A DNA stretch of 64,000 bases from Luidia sarsii (Eukaryota > Echinodermata > Asteroidea > Paxillosida > Luidiidae), in contig OX465115.1 of the NCBI GenBank assembly GCA_949987565.1, forward strand, positions 13,143,083 to 13,207,082. The letters run 5' to 3'. Both the position numbers and the translations under genes were made by a program. Below the pieces are notes generated by a model, which saw nothing but the letters and a program-made list of their open reading frames with translations, ran no database searches and was not told where the DNA came from. Within the stretch, counting starts at the first letter, position 1. The number at the start of each line of letters is the position of its first letter. Shown here piece by piece: positions 56,801-64,000 of this stretch.

Positions 56801-59800
56801 GCGGGTCTGTGATTAGTCTGTGAAAGTGTTCAGCGGATGGTGAGATTGAAAAAAAAAAGATATTTTGTTCCCGGTTTTCATAATTTATAATCAAATGCAG
56901 AACCTGGTTGTTTTTTTTTACATTCTGTGCTTGTTTGTCTGTCTGTCACTGCATATCATCTTCTTTCTTTTTTGCATGCTAGTAATATTGCTTTTAATAG
57001 TTTAGAATTAGATAGCTTTAACATGAGCGCTAACACATCAGGCAAATGAAACTGGCTCATCCAAATTGGTCTGCATGGTTTTGGACTGAGTCAGAACAGC
57101 AATTGATTGCATTATATACCGGTAGGTTTGACTTTTGTTGAGTTGGAATGAATTGGGCCACAGTTTTTCCAATAGTGTCTGAACATATTATTCATTTGAA
57201 TCTTTGATGTTTTGAGTGGGTTTGTGTTCCATACATGTACATGTAGTGTAGATACCTAGTGAAGTCACTCCACATGTATGTTCATTTTCTTGTTGCCGTT
57301 GAGAAGTAGCTAAACCGGATGAGAGTTGAAGGTTTGCATGGTGGGAATACCAAGTAGGAGGTTGCCCGGTGACACCATGTACACCATCTCTTGAGAAGAG
57401 GAGTATGGCTCTGGAGAAAAAGCCGATAACTCAACATTTCGGGTCGGGCATACTCTGACTGCTGACTGTCTACTGATGACGGGCAAAGTAGACAATGGCA
57501 AACACGTTTGGTTACCGGCTCTTTTCAGAGCCATATCTCTTCTCTTAAGAGATGGCGTAAATGGTGTCACCGCAAACATCCTACTAAAGTAGGTAAACCC
57601 AAAACATTGACCTCACATTTCTAAGTACATGTACGTGGCATGAGCCTGTACACACACGTGTATGGAAGTAAGCATGTCATTGGTTTTGGTTAAGTTCAGA
57701 AATTAACGATGGGTGCATCCTTTTTTTTTGGACAGCCGTGCCCTCACACACTCAAGTGGCCTTCCCCAACCAAGAGGATTTCCTCCCACCTCCTCCTCCG
57801 GCCTCCAAGCCGATCTACGCCTCCCCGGGGGATGACTTCCTCCCTCCGCCCCCGCCGGAGGTCATCGGGGGCGGGGCGGGCGACCTCCCTCTCCCTCCGC
57901 CCCCGCCCCCGCCGGCGCCCGTCACCATGCAGACCTACAACGAGCCCCGCCCGCCTCCCCAGCCCCGCCCGCCTCCCCAGCTCCAGTCCCCGCCCCAGCC
58001 CCAGCCCCAGCCTCAGCTCAAGCCCCAGCCCCAGCTCCAGCCCCAGCCCCAGCCCCTGTCCCAGTCCCAGCCCGGTTACCGGCAGCCCGCCTACCAGCGC
58101 CCCGCCCCTCCTCAGCAGCAGCAGCAGCAGAACGGGGGCCTGGCCGCCGCCTACCCGAAGCCCATCCTGCCCGAGGCCCCCAGGAGCTTCGGCGGGGGCG
58201 GGAGCATCCCGCAGCCCACCGACCAGCCCGTCTCCGCCCCGGCCCAGAAGGGAACCGAGGCTGAGATAGACGCCCTGACCAACCTGCTCATGCAGAACAT
58301 GGAGACCACACCCGATGAGGGAGAGTTCTTTGGTGAGTGGAATTTTAAAAAAAATAATGCAAATTTGCCTAAAACAAGGCTATAAAGCCACTCAAGGTTA
58401 ATGGCTAAGGAATGAAGGAGATTTTGCCTAAAACAAGGCTATAAAGCCACTCAAGGTTAATGGCTAAGGAATGAAGGAGATTTTGCCTAAAACAAGGCTA
58501 TAAAGCCACTCAAGGTTAATGGCTAAGGAATGAATGAGATTTTGCCTAAAACAAGGCTATAAAGCCACTCAAGGTTAATGGCTAAGGAATGAATGAGATT
58601 TTGCCTAAAACAAGGCTATAAAGCCACTCAAGGTTAATGGCTAAGGAAAGAAGGAGATTTTTTTTTTTTTTTTTTTTATAAAATACTGAGGTGAACAATA
58701 GCCCATGAAGAAAAGACTAAAATTCAAACACTAACATAGGCAGTATTGCACTATGAAAGATATCCACAGTGGTTCACGGCAAGAGGAAAACTTGAAAGCT
58801 GGAATTGATACTACATGTGTACATGTGTACATGTACATGTGTAGTTCTAAGTTTCTAACCATATCTTCTCAATTCTACAACCCAGCTATTTTGTATTTGC
58901 ATAGATCACTACTGCATACTGTACAATGCAAGCATTGCATTTGTACTTCTACCATGCTGTGTTAGTCACATGCACTGTACATGTACATGTACCGGTACCA
59001 TTGCAGTACCCGCACAGGATGCCTGATAAACATGGATGCACAAACATAAACCCTTTTCAATTTTGCAGATCACTAAGCCATCACATTGCCTAGTTTGTAG
59101 GGTTACGTTAAAGGGATTGGCTGAAACCTTGAAAATTCCAGTTCCCAGCCCAATATTCGTACCTGTATCTATGGGGCAGTACATACTGTAGCCATTAGAA
59201 ATAAGAAGTGCTACAGCATTTCTGAACATTTACTAACTATATTTTTAAAATGTGGGTTTCATTTTTGTCTTGTGATCAAACTTGATATTCACACTGATAC
59301 TTACACACATACACATGCAGGTCATCTAAAAAATAAAAAAAACCAGTCCACATTCATGTAGGAAAATAAGATATTTCAGGCCTTCCTAATATTATCAGTA
59401 TTATATTTTTATTTGAAAGAGCTTCTTTTTTTGGCCCAGAAGTGGAGAGAAATTAGACACTTATCCCCCCCCCCCCCCCCCCCGCACCCAGATTTTCGTT
59501 TGAATTTCTTTTTCCCTTTGGAAGAGTCTTTCTGTCCTGAGTAAGTCGAGTAGTCTGTTCCACAAACCGCGGCCTGTGCTCATGACATACATGTAGCCCT
59601 GTGGGCCCGTTACCAGACAACATGCAGACATACTGCAATGGATTTGTCATCGCTACAACATTAGACATGCATCGGGGGAAAGTTGATTGCAACTCCAGAC
59701 GATGAGCCTCTCTTATTGCCGGCCGGAGACCGACGGTCCAGATGTGGAATCACTCGATGAAGTGATCAAAATGTCCTCAACATCGGGGAGTCTTGAAAAA

Positions 59801-62800
59801 AAATGCTACGTAGTCAGACATGTGCAGCACTCACAGACCTATGACATTTCTGATCGTGTGCAGTCCTACATTGTATGCGTGGGCAGTGCTATCGGCTCCT
59901 CCCAGAGCCGCGCTCAGTCTTATAGGAGATTATATTCTGCATCGTATGGTTCGCATACATGCGCGCTGTGTCCCAGGTAACTCCCACAAGGGACATTCCG
60001 CGCCAAGCCGTGCAGACAGCAGGCTATCGGATGAGCGATGACAACATTCGCAGTCTGACGGTGACCAATAACCCCTCAACTGTTTGCAACGTCGGAAAAT
60101 GTCACCACATTCCGAAGGACACAATTTTTTTTTTTTTTTAAGTGGGTTTGTTTGTTTGTTTTAATGCTGTAGAAATCTTTATCATCACCTATCCCTATCT
60201 TGAACTCTTAACATTTGGCTGATATGCGATGGGTGTATAGTTACTGGGTGGTGTTACAAGTTGCGTGGTTCCCCAAATACATTTCCCCAGTAGTCCCGAC
60301 CCTGTGGAAACCGAAGAGCGGTTCTGGTATTTTGAAGGTCAAGGTAGTGCATGGGTTAATTTTGTAGTTTAAGGCAGAGGGTCAGATTAAAATCCCTGAT
60401 TCGAGCACTCTTTGCTCTTTGATTAATTGATTAATTAATTGATTGATTAATTGGATTTCCGGTTGCCTTCCTGTTTTTTTGTCAAAATTGAAATTGACTC
60501 ATCATATGTACATCAGGGCTCGACCTTAGCACTAGCCCGACGGTCATTGTCTAGTAAAAACAGCTGCGGGCTTGTAAAAAGACCCACTTTGCTAGCCCGG
60601 CGGACTAGTAAAAAGTAGACAGGTGTGGCGGCAAAAAATGATGCGGGCGGGGATGAGAAAGTAGAAACTAATAATTTGTTTTACTTGACCTAATATCCTT
60701 AATGTTAAACTCAATATTAATTATACAGCATTACAGGGCTAGTAAAACTTGCTGTGGGATAGCAAAAACTCAATTTACTAGCCCGTTGGGCTAGTTTAAA
60801 AAAACCTTAAGTGCGAGGCTTTTACATGTACATAAAAACAAAGCGAACATTGGATATGGGAACATGAATTCCTACATGTAGAATTCAATGTCAATTGACT
60901 ACATTAAAATTAAAAAAAAAATGGGCCTTTCCATGAGCTGCCGAGAGATTTGGTGTGGCTACAGACTCTCAAAACTGTTTCTCGCTGCTCTGCAGGTATC
61001 TGTGCCAAGTGCGGGCAGAAGGTGGTCGGCGACAACAATGGCTGCACGGCCATGGATCAGGTGTATCACATTGACTGCTTCACCTGCGACACCTGCCACA
61101 CTAAGCTGAGGGGCTTCCCGTTCTTTGCCCTGGAAGGCAAAGCCTTCTGCGAGACCTGCTACATGGTGAGTCCGCCGGCCTTCTGCTCGGCACAGGGAGT
61201 TAGGCCAGCAAGCCCCTATACGTTTTCCTGGGCTGGATTTCACCAAGCGTTTACCATGCATCGTATCATAACCTATGACATGTATGAGGGATAACCCATC
61301 GTAAGTTGCAAAAGGTCGTATGGGTTCTGTGCATTGCTTATCGTTCTGCGCAACCTGCTACATGGTGAACCTGCTACATTGGGAATGATTTCAGCGTCCT
61401 GTCATTATCCTTGTCTCTGTCCTGGACAGTATTTCTTCAGCCCTTCAAATTTCACCAAATCATCATAATCGGACTAACGTGTGTCGTATTTTGCCTTTGT
61501 TGATAGGATTCACTGGAGAAATGTTCCACCTGTTCAAAGCCAATTACTGAGAGGGTAAGTAGCCTGTGACAGGTGCCGTATACAATCATTCTAATTGTTT
61601 CAATACAGAAGGGATGGGCTCTGTACAAGCGGGACAATTCTGTAAGGGTTTTCACCTCGGGCTATCAATAGTCATGCACTGTTGCTCTTTTTTAATAAAT
61701 TTTATTGCATGGTCAGTCACTTGCTTCACTTCTCCCTTTGATATTTCCTCCTTCAAACCCTTGTGTGCTACTGTTCACTCTTCCCTTTTGATCTCACCTT
61801 GGTCTGTCTACCAGCTTTGCTCTTTCATCTTCTGTCATCTTGTCATTTCCTCTCTTTGTAAATGATTTTATCCTTTTCTTTACCTTTGCTTGGAGGAAGA
61901 TCCTGCTAGAATAAAAATTTCATTTTCCTTTTGGCGCTTTTACACTTTCCCCTTTATTTTGCCCCCACCTTTGAGTTTGACGCATTTTAAGATCCACAGA
62001 TCTGGAATTCCAAATGAGATGACCGGTTCGTGAATGTGTTTTTGCTTTGAACCTTGAATCGTTTTCTTCAGATCCTGAGAGCTACTGGCAAGCCTTACCA
62101 CCCCCATTGCTTCACGTGCGTTGTTTGTGGCAAGAGCTTGGATGGTATCCCGTTTACTGTCGATGCAACCAACCAAATCCACTGCATCGAAGACTTCCAC
62201 AAGTGAGTGATGAATCCGTTCTCACTGTCTTCCCCTGTTTGGACCCTTTAGCTGCGTTTCCACTGGACTTATTTTGAAGAAAAAAAATGGCAAACGAAAC
62301 TTTGACTGGACGTGGGATTTGAACCGGAGACATCTGGTTTTGTGTACCGGCATTCATCCCGCCTGAGCTATCCAGCCCTTAGATGGCGGCCTCCCAAATA
62401 GTCAACTAGTCTTTGCCAGCGTGGGGCCGCCAGTCAGAAGCGATACAACCATACCTTGAGATATAATTATGCCAGTTAATGGAAAGGAAAGTTGTCAAGA
62501 AAAAGCGGTTTGGGATTTGGATAAATTTTACCACGGAAAAGTCATGGAAAAGTCATGGAAAAGTCATGGAAAAGTCATAGAAAAGTCATGGAAAAGTCAT
62601 GGAAAAGTCATGGAAAAGTCATGGAAAAGTCATAGAAAAGTCATGGAAAAGTCATAGAAAAGTCATCGAACAGTCATGGAAAAATCATGGAAAAATCATG
62701 GAATTCATTTTGGAAGAAGGTGCAGTAAATGGAAAGGAAAGTTGTCAAGAAAAAGCGGTTTGGGATTTGGATAAATTTTACCATGGAAAAGTCATGGAAA

Positions 62801-63166
62801 AGTCATGGAAAAGTCATGGAAAAGTCATGGAAAAGTCATCGAACAGTCATGGAAAAATCATGGAATTCATTTTGGAAGAAGGTGCAGGAACCCTGGTATA
62901 TCCTGAGAAGTTGAGAGACTTTCAGATGTGTTGTTCAGCTGTTCACGGTGGAGTGTGTGTCGAGCAATTAGACTTCATTTCTCTCGTCATTATTTGTGGA
63001 TGTCGTGTATCTTTGATGGCTCTCGGTGTCTATTTGTCTTCACAGGAAGTTTGCCCCGCGATGCAGCGTCTGTCTCCAGCCTATCATGCCGGAACCAGGC
63101 CAAGAGGAGACGGTCCGCATTGTGGCCTTGGATCGTAGCTTCCACGTCAACTGTTACAAATGCGAG
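47604..63166 (+). CDS. LPP: Zyxin/LPP/TRIP6-family LIM protein, eight exons, 3' end outside window
   Basis: The coding exons I can splice with GT-AG borders and consistent phase are 47604-47844, 53570-53617, 55624-55680, 57736-58332, 60996-61165, 61507-61554, 62072-62202 and 63046-63166. They total 1413 nt, or 471 codons without a stop. The N-terminus ([20 protein letters not shown]) is helical, followed by a long proline-rich region with two FLPPPPP motifs of the Ena/VASP EVH1-binding type. LIM1 and LIM2 have full zinc-ligand sets; LIM3 is cut after its CYKCE finger, and the segment [17 protein letters not shown] is diagnostic of LPP/TRIP6/zyxin LIM3. These adaptors act at focal adhesions and cell junctions, bind alpha-actinin and VASP, and shuttle to the nucleus. 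A 5' UTR exon border is plausible at 47590/47591. Invertebrates often have a single gene for the three vertebrate paralogues, so the symbol is approximate. Introns carry many mobile repeats. Confidence 0.93.
48242..48534. mobile_element. TTAAAGG(A/G)GAATGAAACCC MITE in LIM intron 1
   Basis: Inverted arms of about 75 bp: ttaaaggagaatgaaaccca on the left and gggtttcattcccctttaa on the right. Both arms include the phrase tctgattgggtgttaaaaac. Confidence 0.85.
52425..52465. repeat. (AAAT)n microsatellite
   Basis: A short C run is followed by aaaaaaaaataaataaataa and further AAAT units. Confidence 0.9.
53120..53250. repeat. GATCGAAACGTC repeats, inverted pair in LIM intron 1
   Basis: A degraded inverted copy (aggcctgatctcacatttca) is followed by a direct copy (tgagaaaggtcctttttgga) with the gcagtttgcaacatttttgc extension. 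Confidence 0.7.
53570..53617 (+). CDS. LPP: LIM gene exon 2 (48 nt, proline-rich)
   Basis: The acceptor is ctcgtcttcag and the donor aagcagg|gtaagc. With the leftover base of exon 1 it reads [16 protein letters not shown], which matches the proline-rich character of the protein. Both borders are phase 1, so skipping it would keep the frame. Confidence 0.8.
53722..54043. mobile_element. AGAGCC/GAACC foldback element in LIM intron 2
   Basis: The outer arms aaagagtacaggtttgc and gcaaacctgtactcttt are perfect complements. Inside are cacactcactca and gagtgagtgtggttctgaaa, with gttctgttcagaaccacact on the right. No ORF is present. Confidence 0.85.
54085..54165. repeat. Diverged GATCGAAACGTCAGGC pair
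   Basis: aggacctgacattttattcc and gatcttgctaggaacaaaac then gtcaggtctt; an inverted pair of weak copies. Confidence 0.5.
55624..55680 (+). CDS. LPP: LIM gene exon 3 (57 nt, proline-rich)
   Basis: The acceptor ccatggaaacag follows a long T tract (from about 55569), and the donor is cttcag|gtagct. It reads [19 protein letters not shown] in frame with exons 2 and 4. Both borders are phase 1. Confidence 0.78.
55975..56185 (-). mobile_element. tRNA-derived SINE in LIM intron 3
   Basis: The minus strand reads gaccagctcagcggtcgagt (A-box-like), then cacgctcgaatcctgcctga (T-arm-like), then an A/T run and a tail ending at gggcaaaccctcc. The overall layout is the same as the copy at 33764-33990. Confidence 0.65.
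57329..57600. mobile_element. AGAGCC foldback element in LIM intron 3
   Basis: The left arm (gaggttgcccggtgacacca, then atctcttgagaagagg and tatggctctgg) mirrors the right arm (gagccatatctcttctctta, then agatgg and ggtgtcaccgcaaac). Other members are at 53722-54043 and 63200-63365. Confidence 0.8.
57736..58332 (+). CDS. LPP: LIM gene exon 4 (proline-rich, EVH1 ligands)
   Basis: The acceptor is ttttttggacag and the donor gttctttg|gtgagt; both borders are phase 1. It encodes about 199 residues with two FLPPPPP motifs (EDFLPPPPP and DDFLPPPPP), a Pro-Gln repeat tract, a poly-Gln run and an acidic end (TPDEGEFF) that typically precedes the LIM region. In-frame use of this exon would decide whether the protein can recruit Ena/VASP. 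Confidence 0.92.
58361..58660. repeat. 59-bp tandem repeat, five copies, LIM intron 4
   Basis: The unit runs from attttgcctaaaacaaggc through ataaagccactcaaggttaa to aatgaaggag. It starts about 30 bp after the exon 4 donor and ends in a T run. Confidence 0.95.
60512..60825. mobile_element. CAGGGCTCGAC-type MITE in LIM intron 4
   Basis: It begins cagggctcgaccttagcact, and ends aaccttaagtgcgaggct, approximately inverted. Inside, ctagcccg and ctagtaaaa phrases repeat in both orientations. The termini resemble hAT-type MITEs as I recall them. Confidence 0.5.
60996..61165 (+). CDS. LPP: LIM gene exon 5 (LIM1)
   Basis: The acceptor is gctctgcag and the donor tacatg|gtgagt. It encodes [11 protein letters not shown] through CETCYM. 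The zinc ligands of LIM1 are all present: CAKC, H-ID-C, CDTC and CETC, with the 17-residue spacings typical of the family. It enters in phase 1 and ends in phase 0. Confidence 0.95.
61507..61554 (+). CDS. LPP: LIM gene exon 6 (start of LIM2)
   Basis: The acceptor is ttgttgatag and the donor gagagg|gtaagt. It reads [16 protein letters not shown] and supplies the first CxxC of LIM2. It is phase 0 at both borders, but skipping it would break LIM2. Confidence 0.9.
62072..62202 (+). CDS. LPP: LIM gene exon 7 (rest of LIM2)
   Basis: The acceptor is gttttcttcag and the donor cacaa|gtgagt. It reads [16 protein letters not shown] and on to HCIEDFH, supplying the HxxC, CxxC and CxxD ligands of LIM2. 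The final Cys-to-Asp ligand is usual for this LIM domain. It ends in phase 2. Confidence 0.94.
62316..62380 (-). mobile_element. tRNA-like sequence (SINE head or tRNA pseudogene)
   Basis: On the minus strand, ggctggatagctcaggcgg can form an acceptor stem with a downstream tccagtc, and ccggttcaaatccc resembles a T-loop. The D and T stems pair poorly and position 33 is not U, so a working tRNA is unlikely. An A-rich segment follows at 62280-62290. Confidence 0.5.
62469..62890. repeat. Duplicated block with 11-bp satellite, LIM intron 7
   Basis: A block (aatggaaaggaaagttgtca to ggataaattttacca) occurs twice (from 62477 and 62729). Each is followed by tandem aaaagtcatgg units and ends in aattcattttggaagaaggt. 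The open frame with Lys-Ser-Trp repeats is artefactual. Confidence 0.92.
63046..63166 (+). CDS. LPP: LIM gene exon 8 (first half of LIM3)
   Basis: The acceptor is tgtcttcacag and the donor tgcgag|gtaaag. It reads [14 protein letters not shown] to FHVNCYKCE. The second zinc finger of LIM3 and the stop codon must lie past base 64000, since no continuing exon is seen in 63167-64000. It ends in phase 0. Confidence 0.94.
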
Positions 63167-63199
63167 GTAAAGGAACAAGGTTTAAGAAATCAGATTTGA

Positions 63200-63365
63200 A
63201 GATTTGCACGGTGGAAGTACCAAGTGGAAGGTTTTTGCGCTGTGACACTTTTAGAGACAAGTGTGGCCCGGAAAAGAGCCGGTAACTCCATGTTTCTGGC
63301 AGTGTGTACTCTGCCCGTCATTGGAAGACTCTTTTCAGAGCCGTACAATATCACGCCCTCTGGAT
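63200..63365. mobile_element. AGAGCC foldback family copy, LIM intron 8
   Basis: gcacggtggaagtaccaagt, then ggaaaagagccggtaactcc and gactcttttcagagccg. It shares the order of motifs with 57329-57600, although the right arm is incomplete. Confidence 0.6.
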
Positions 63366-63699
63366 TTTTCAACGCGTTGGCCAAATGCCAGTTGCATGTC
63401 TGGAAAGAGTCAACAGATTCCACACAGTGTTCGGCCGACTCGTCGCAATCTCTTGGCGACACACTTTTTGGAGTCGCCTATTATTACATGAAGTTCATTG
63501 AAGCCACATTTGCTGTTTAGTGTTTAGGCTACAAACAAAAAGGAATGTGAAGACAAGCTGTTGATTTGTTGAGGAATAAATGTTTCAGAAATCCAAAAAA
63601 AAAAAAATTAATTCTTATAAACATTAGCAATGGTCACCGGAGCACACGATGCCTGTAGTAATCTCTCTCAAGATGCTTCTTCTCCCAGTCCCTCGTACT

Positions 63700-64000
63700 T
63701 AAAGTCCCAATACTACATAGGGAAGTTCGGAAAACATCAATGTCCACAGATTTCCTTCTAATTTCCACAATTTGTAGATGGTCATGATAGAATCCTCATG
63801 TCGAAATCTTACGGGAAGGGATGCTGTACTTCTCTAGAAATCTTCACTCAAACATCGACAAATAGTTTATGACTCGCAAGTCCTAAACTATTTCTTACAC
63901 TACAGAATGGTGCAAAAACCAAAACGTTTTTTTTACCCTTTTCTACTTTCTCAGATCACCATTTGAGCTAAAAACCTTCGCAGGATTGTTTTTTTGGGAT
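63700..64000. mobile_element. TTAAAGGCCC family copy, cut by window edge
   Basis: It matches 20870-21150 in direct order (ccacagatttccttctaatt, gtagatggtcatgatagaat, cttttctactttctcagatc). The right end is outside the window. Confidence 0.75.

Noticed and set aside
57709..58269. 186-codon Pro/Ser-rich frame
   Set aside because: It is an out-of-frame shadow of LIM exon 4; splice phase and FLPPPPP motifs fix the true frame.
62316..62380. Functional tRNA gene
   Set aside because: The acceptor pairs, but D and T stems are poor, the base before the anticodon is not U, and an A-rich tail follows. A SINE head or pseudogene is more likely.
62599..63138. 179-codon Lys-Ser-Trp repeat protein
   Set aside because: It comes from the 11-bp satellite running into LIM exon 8 in a different frame; the real frame is fixed by the LIM3 cysteines.

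Overview
The window is eukaryotic nuclear DNA, most likely from a marine invertebrate deuterostome. An echinoderm is my first guess; a hemichordate or cephalochordate is not excluded. The grounds are a zyxin/LPP-type gene split by GT-AG introns, a kelch-like gene, immunoglobulin-superfamily receptors, very many short non-autonomous transposons, and abundant palindromic motifs such as TGTACATGTACA and GTAGGCCTAC. I saw no bacterial operons, no CRISPR array and no intact transposase or reverse transcriptase.

Layout. From 1 to 10.8 kb I see no convincing gene, only simple repeats, a 17-bp minisatellite (5901-6550), a terminal-inverted-repeat (TIR) element carrying telomere-like repeats (3652-4052) and SINE fragments. 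From 10.8 to 25.5 kb lie two single-exon genes on the minus strand (10859-12760 and 23843-25507). Each encodes a type I membrane protein with three Ig-like domains, one transmembrane helix and a tyrosine-rich tail. They are diverged paralogues with the same cysteine layout and a shared tail motif. The space between them is full of miniature transposons, some nested. From 25.5 to 35.3 kb is repeat-rich intergenic DNA. At 35303-37198 (minus) there is an uninterrupted BTB-BACK-Kelch gene with a 54-bp minisatellite directly 3' of its stop. From 37.3 to 47.6 kb there are more nested TIR elements and the start of a broad (TACATG)n-rich domain. From 47.6 kb to the right edge, on the plus strand, runs a zyxin/LPP-family LIM gene. 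I can place eight coding exons (471 codons) covering the N-terminus, the proline-rich Ena/VASP-binding region, LIM1, LIM2 and the first half of LIM3; the remainder lies beyond the window.

How the genes relate. The LIM protein is a focal-adhesion/actin adaptor and the KLHL protein a likely Cullin-3 substrate adaptor. They are not an evident functional unit with the receptors. The most interesting content is the receptor pair, which resembles a small lineage-specific family of intronless Ig receptors with a conserved phosphotyrosine module. Second is the transposon record: two 183-bp MITE copies that differ at one base and carry 9-bp target duplications.
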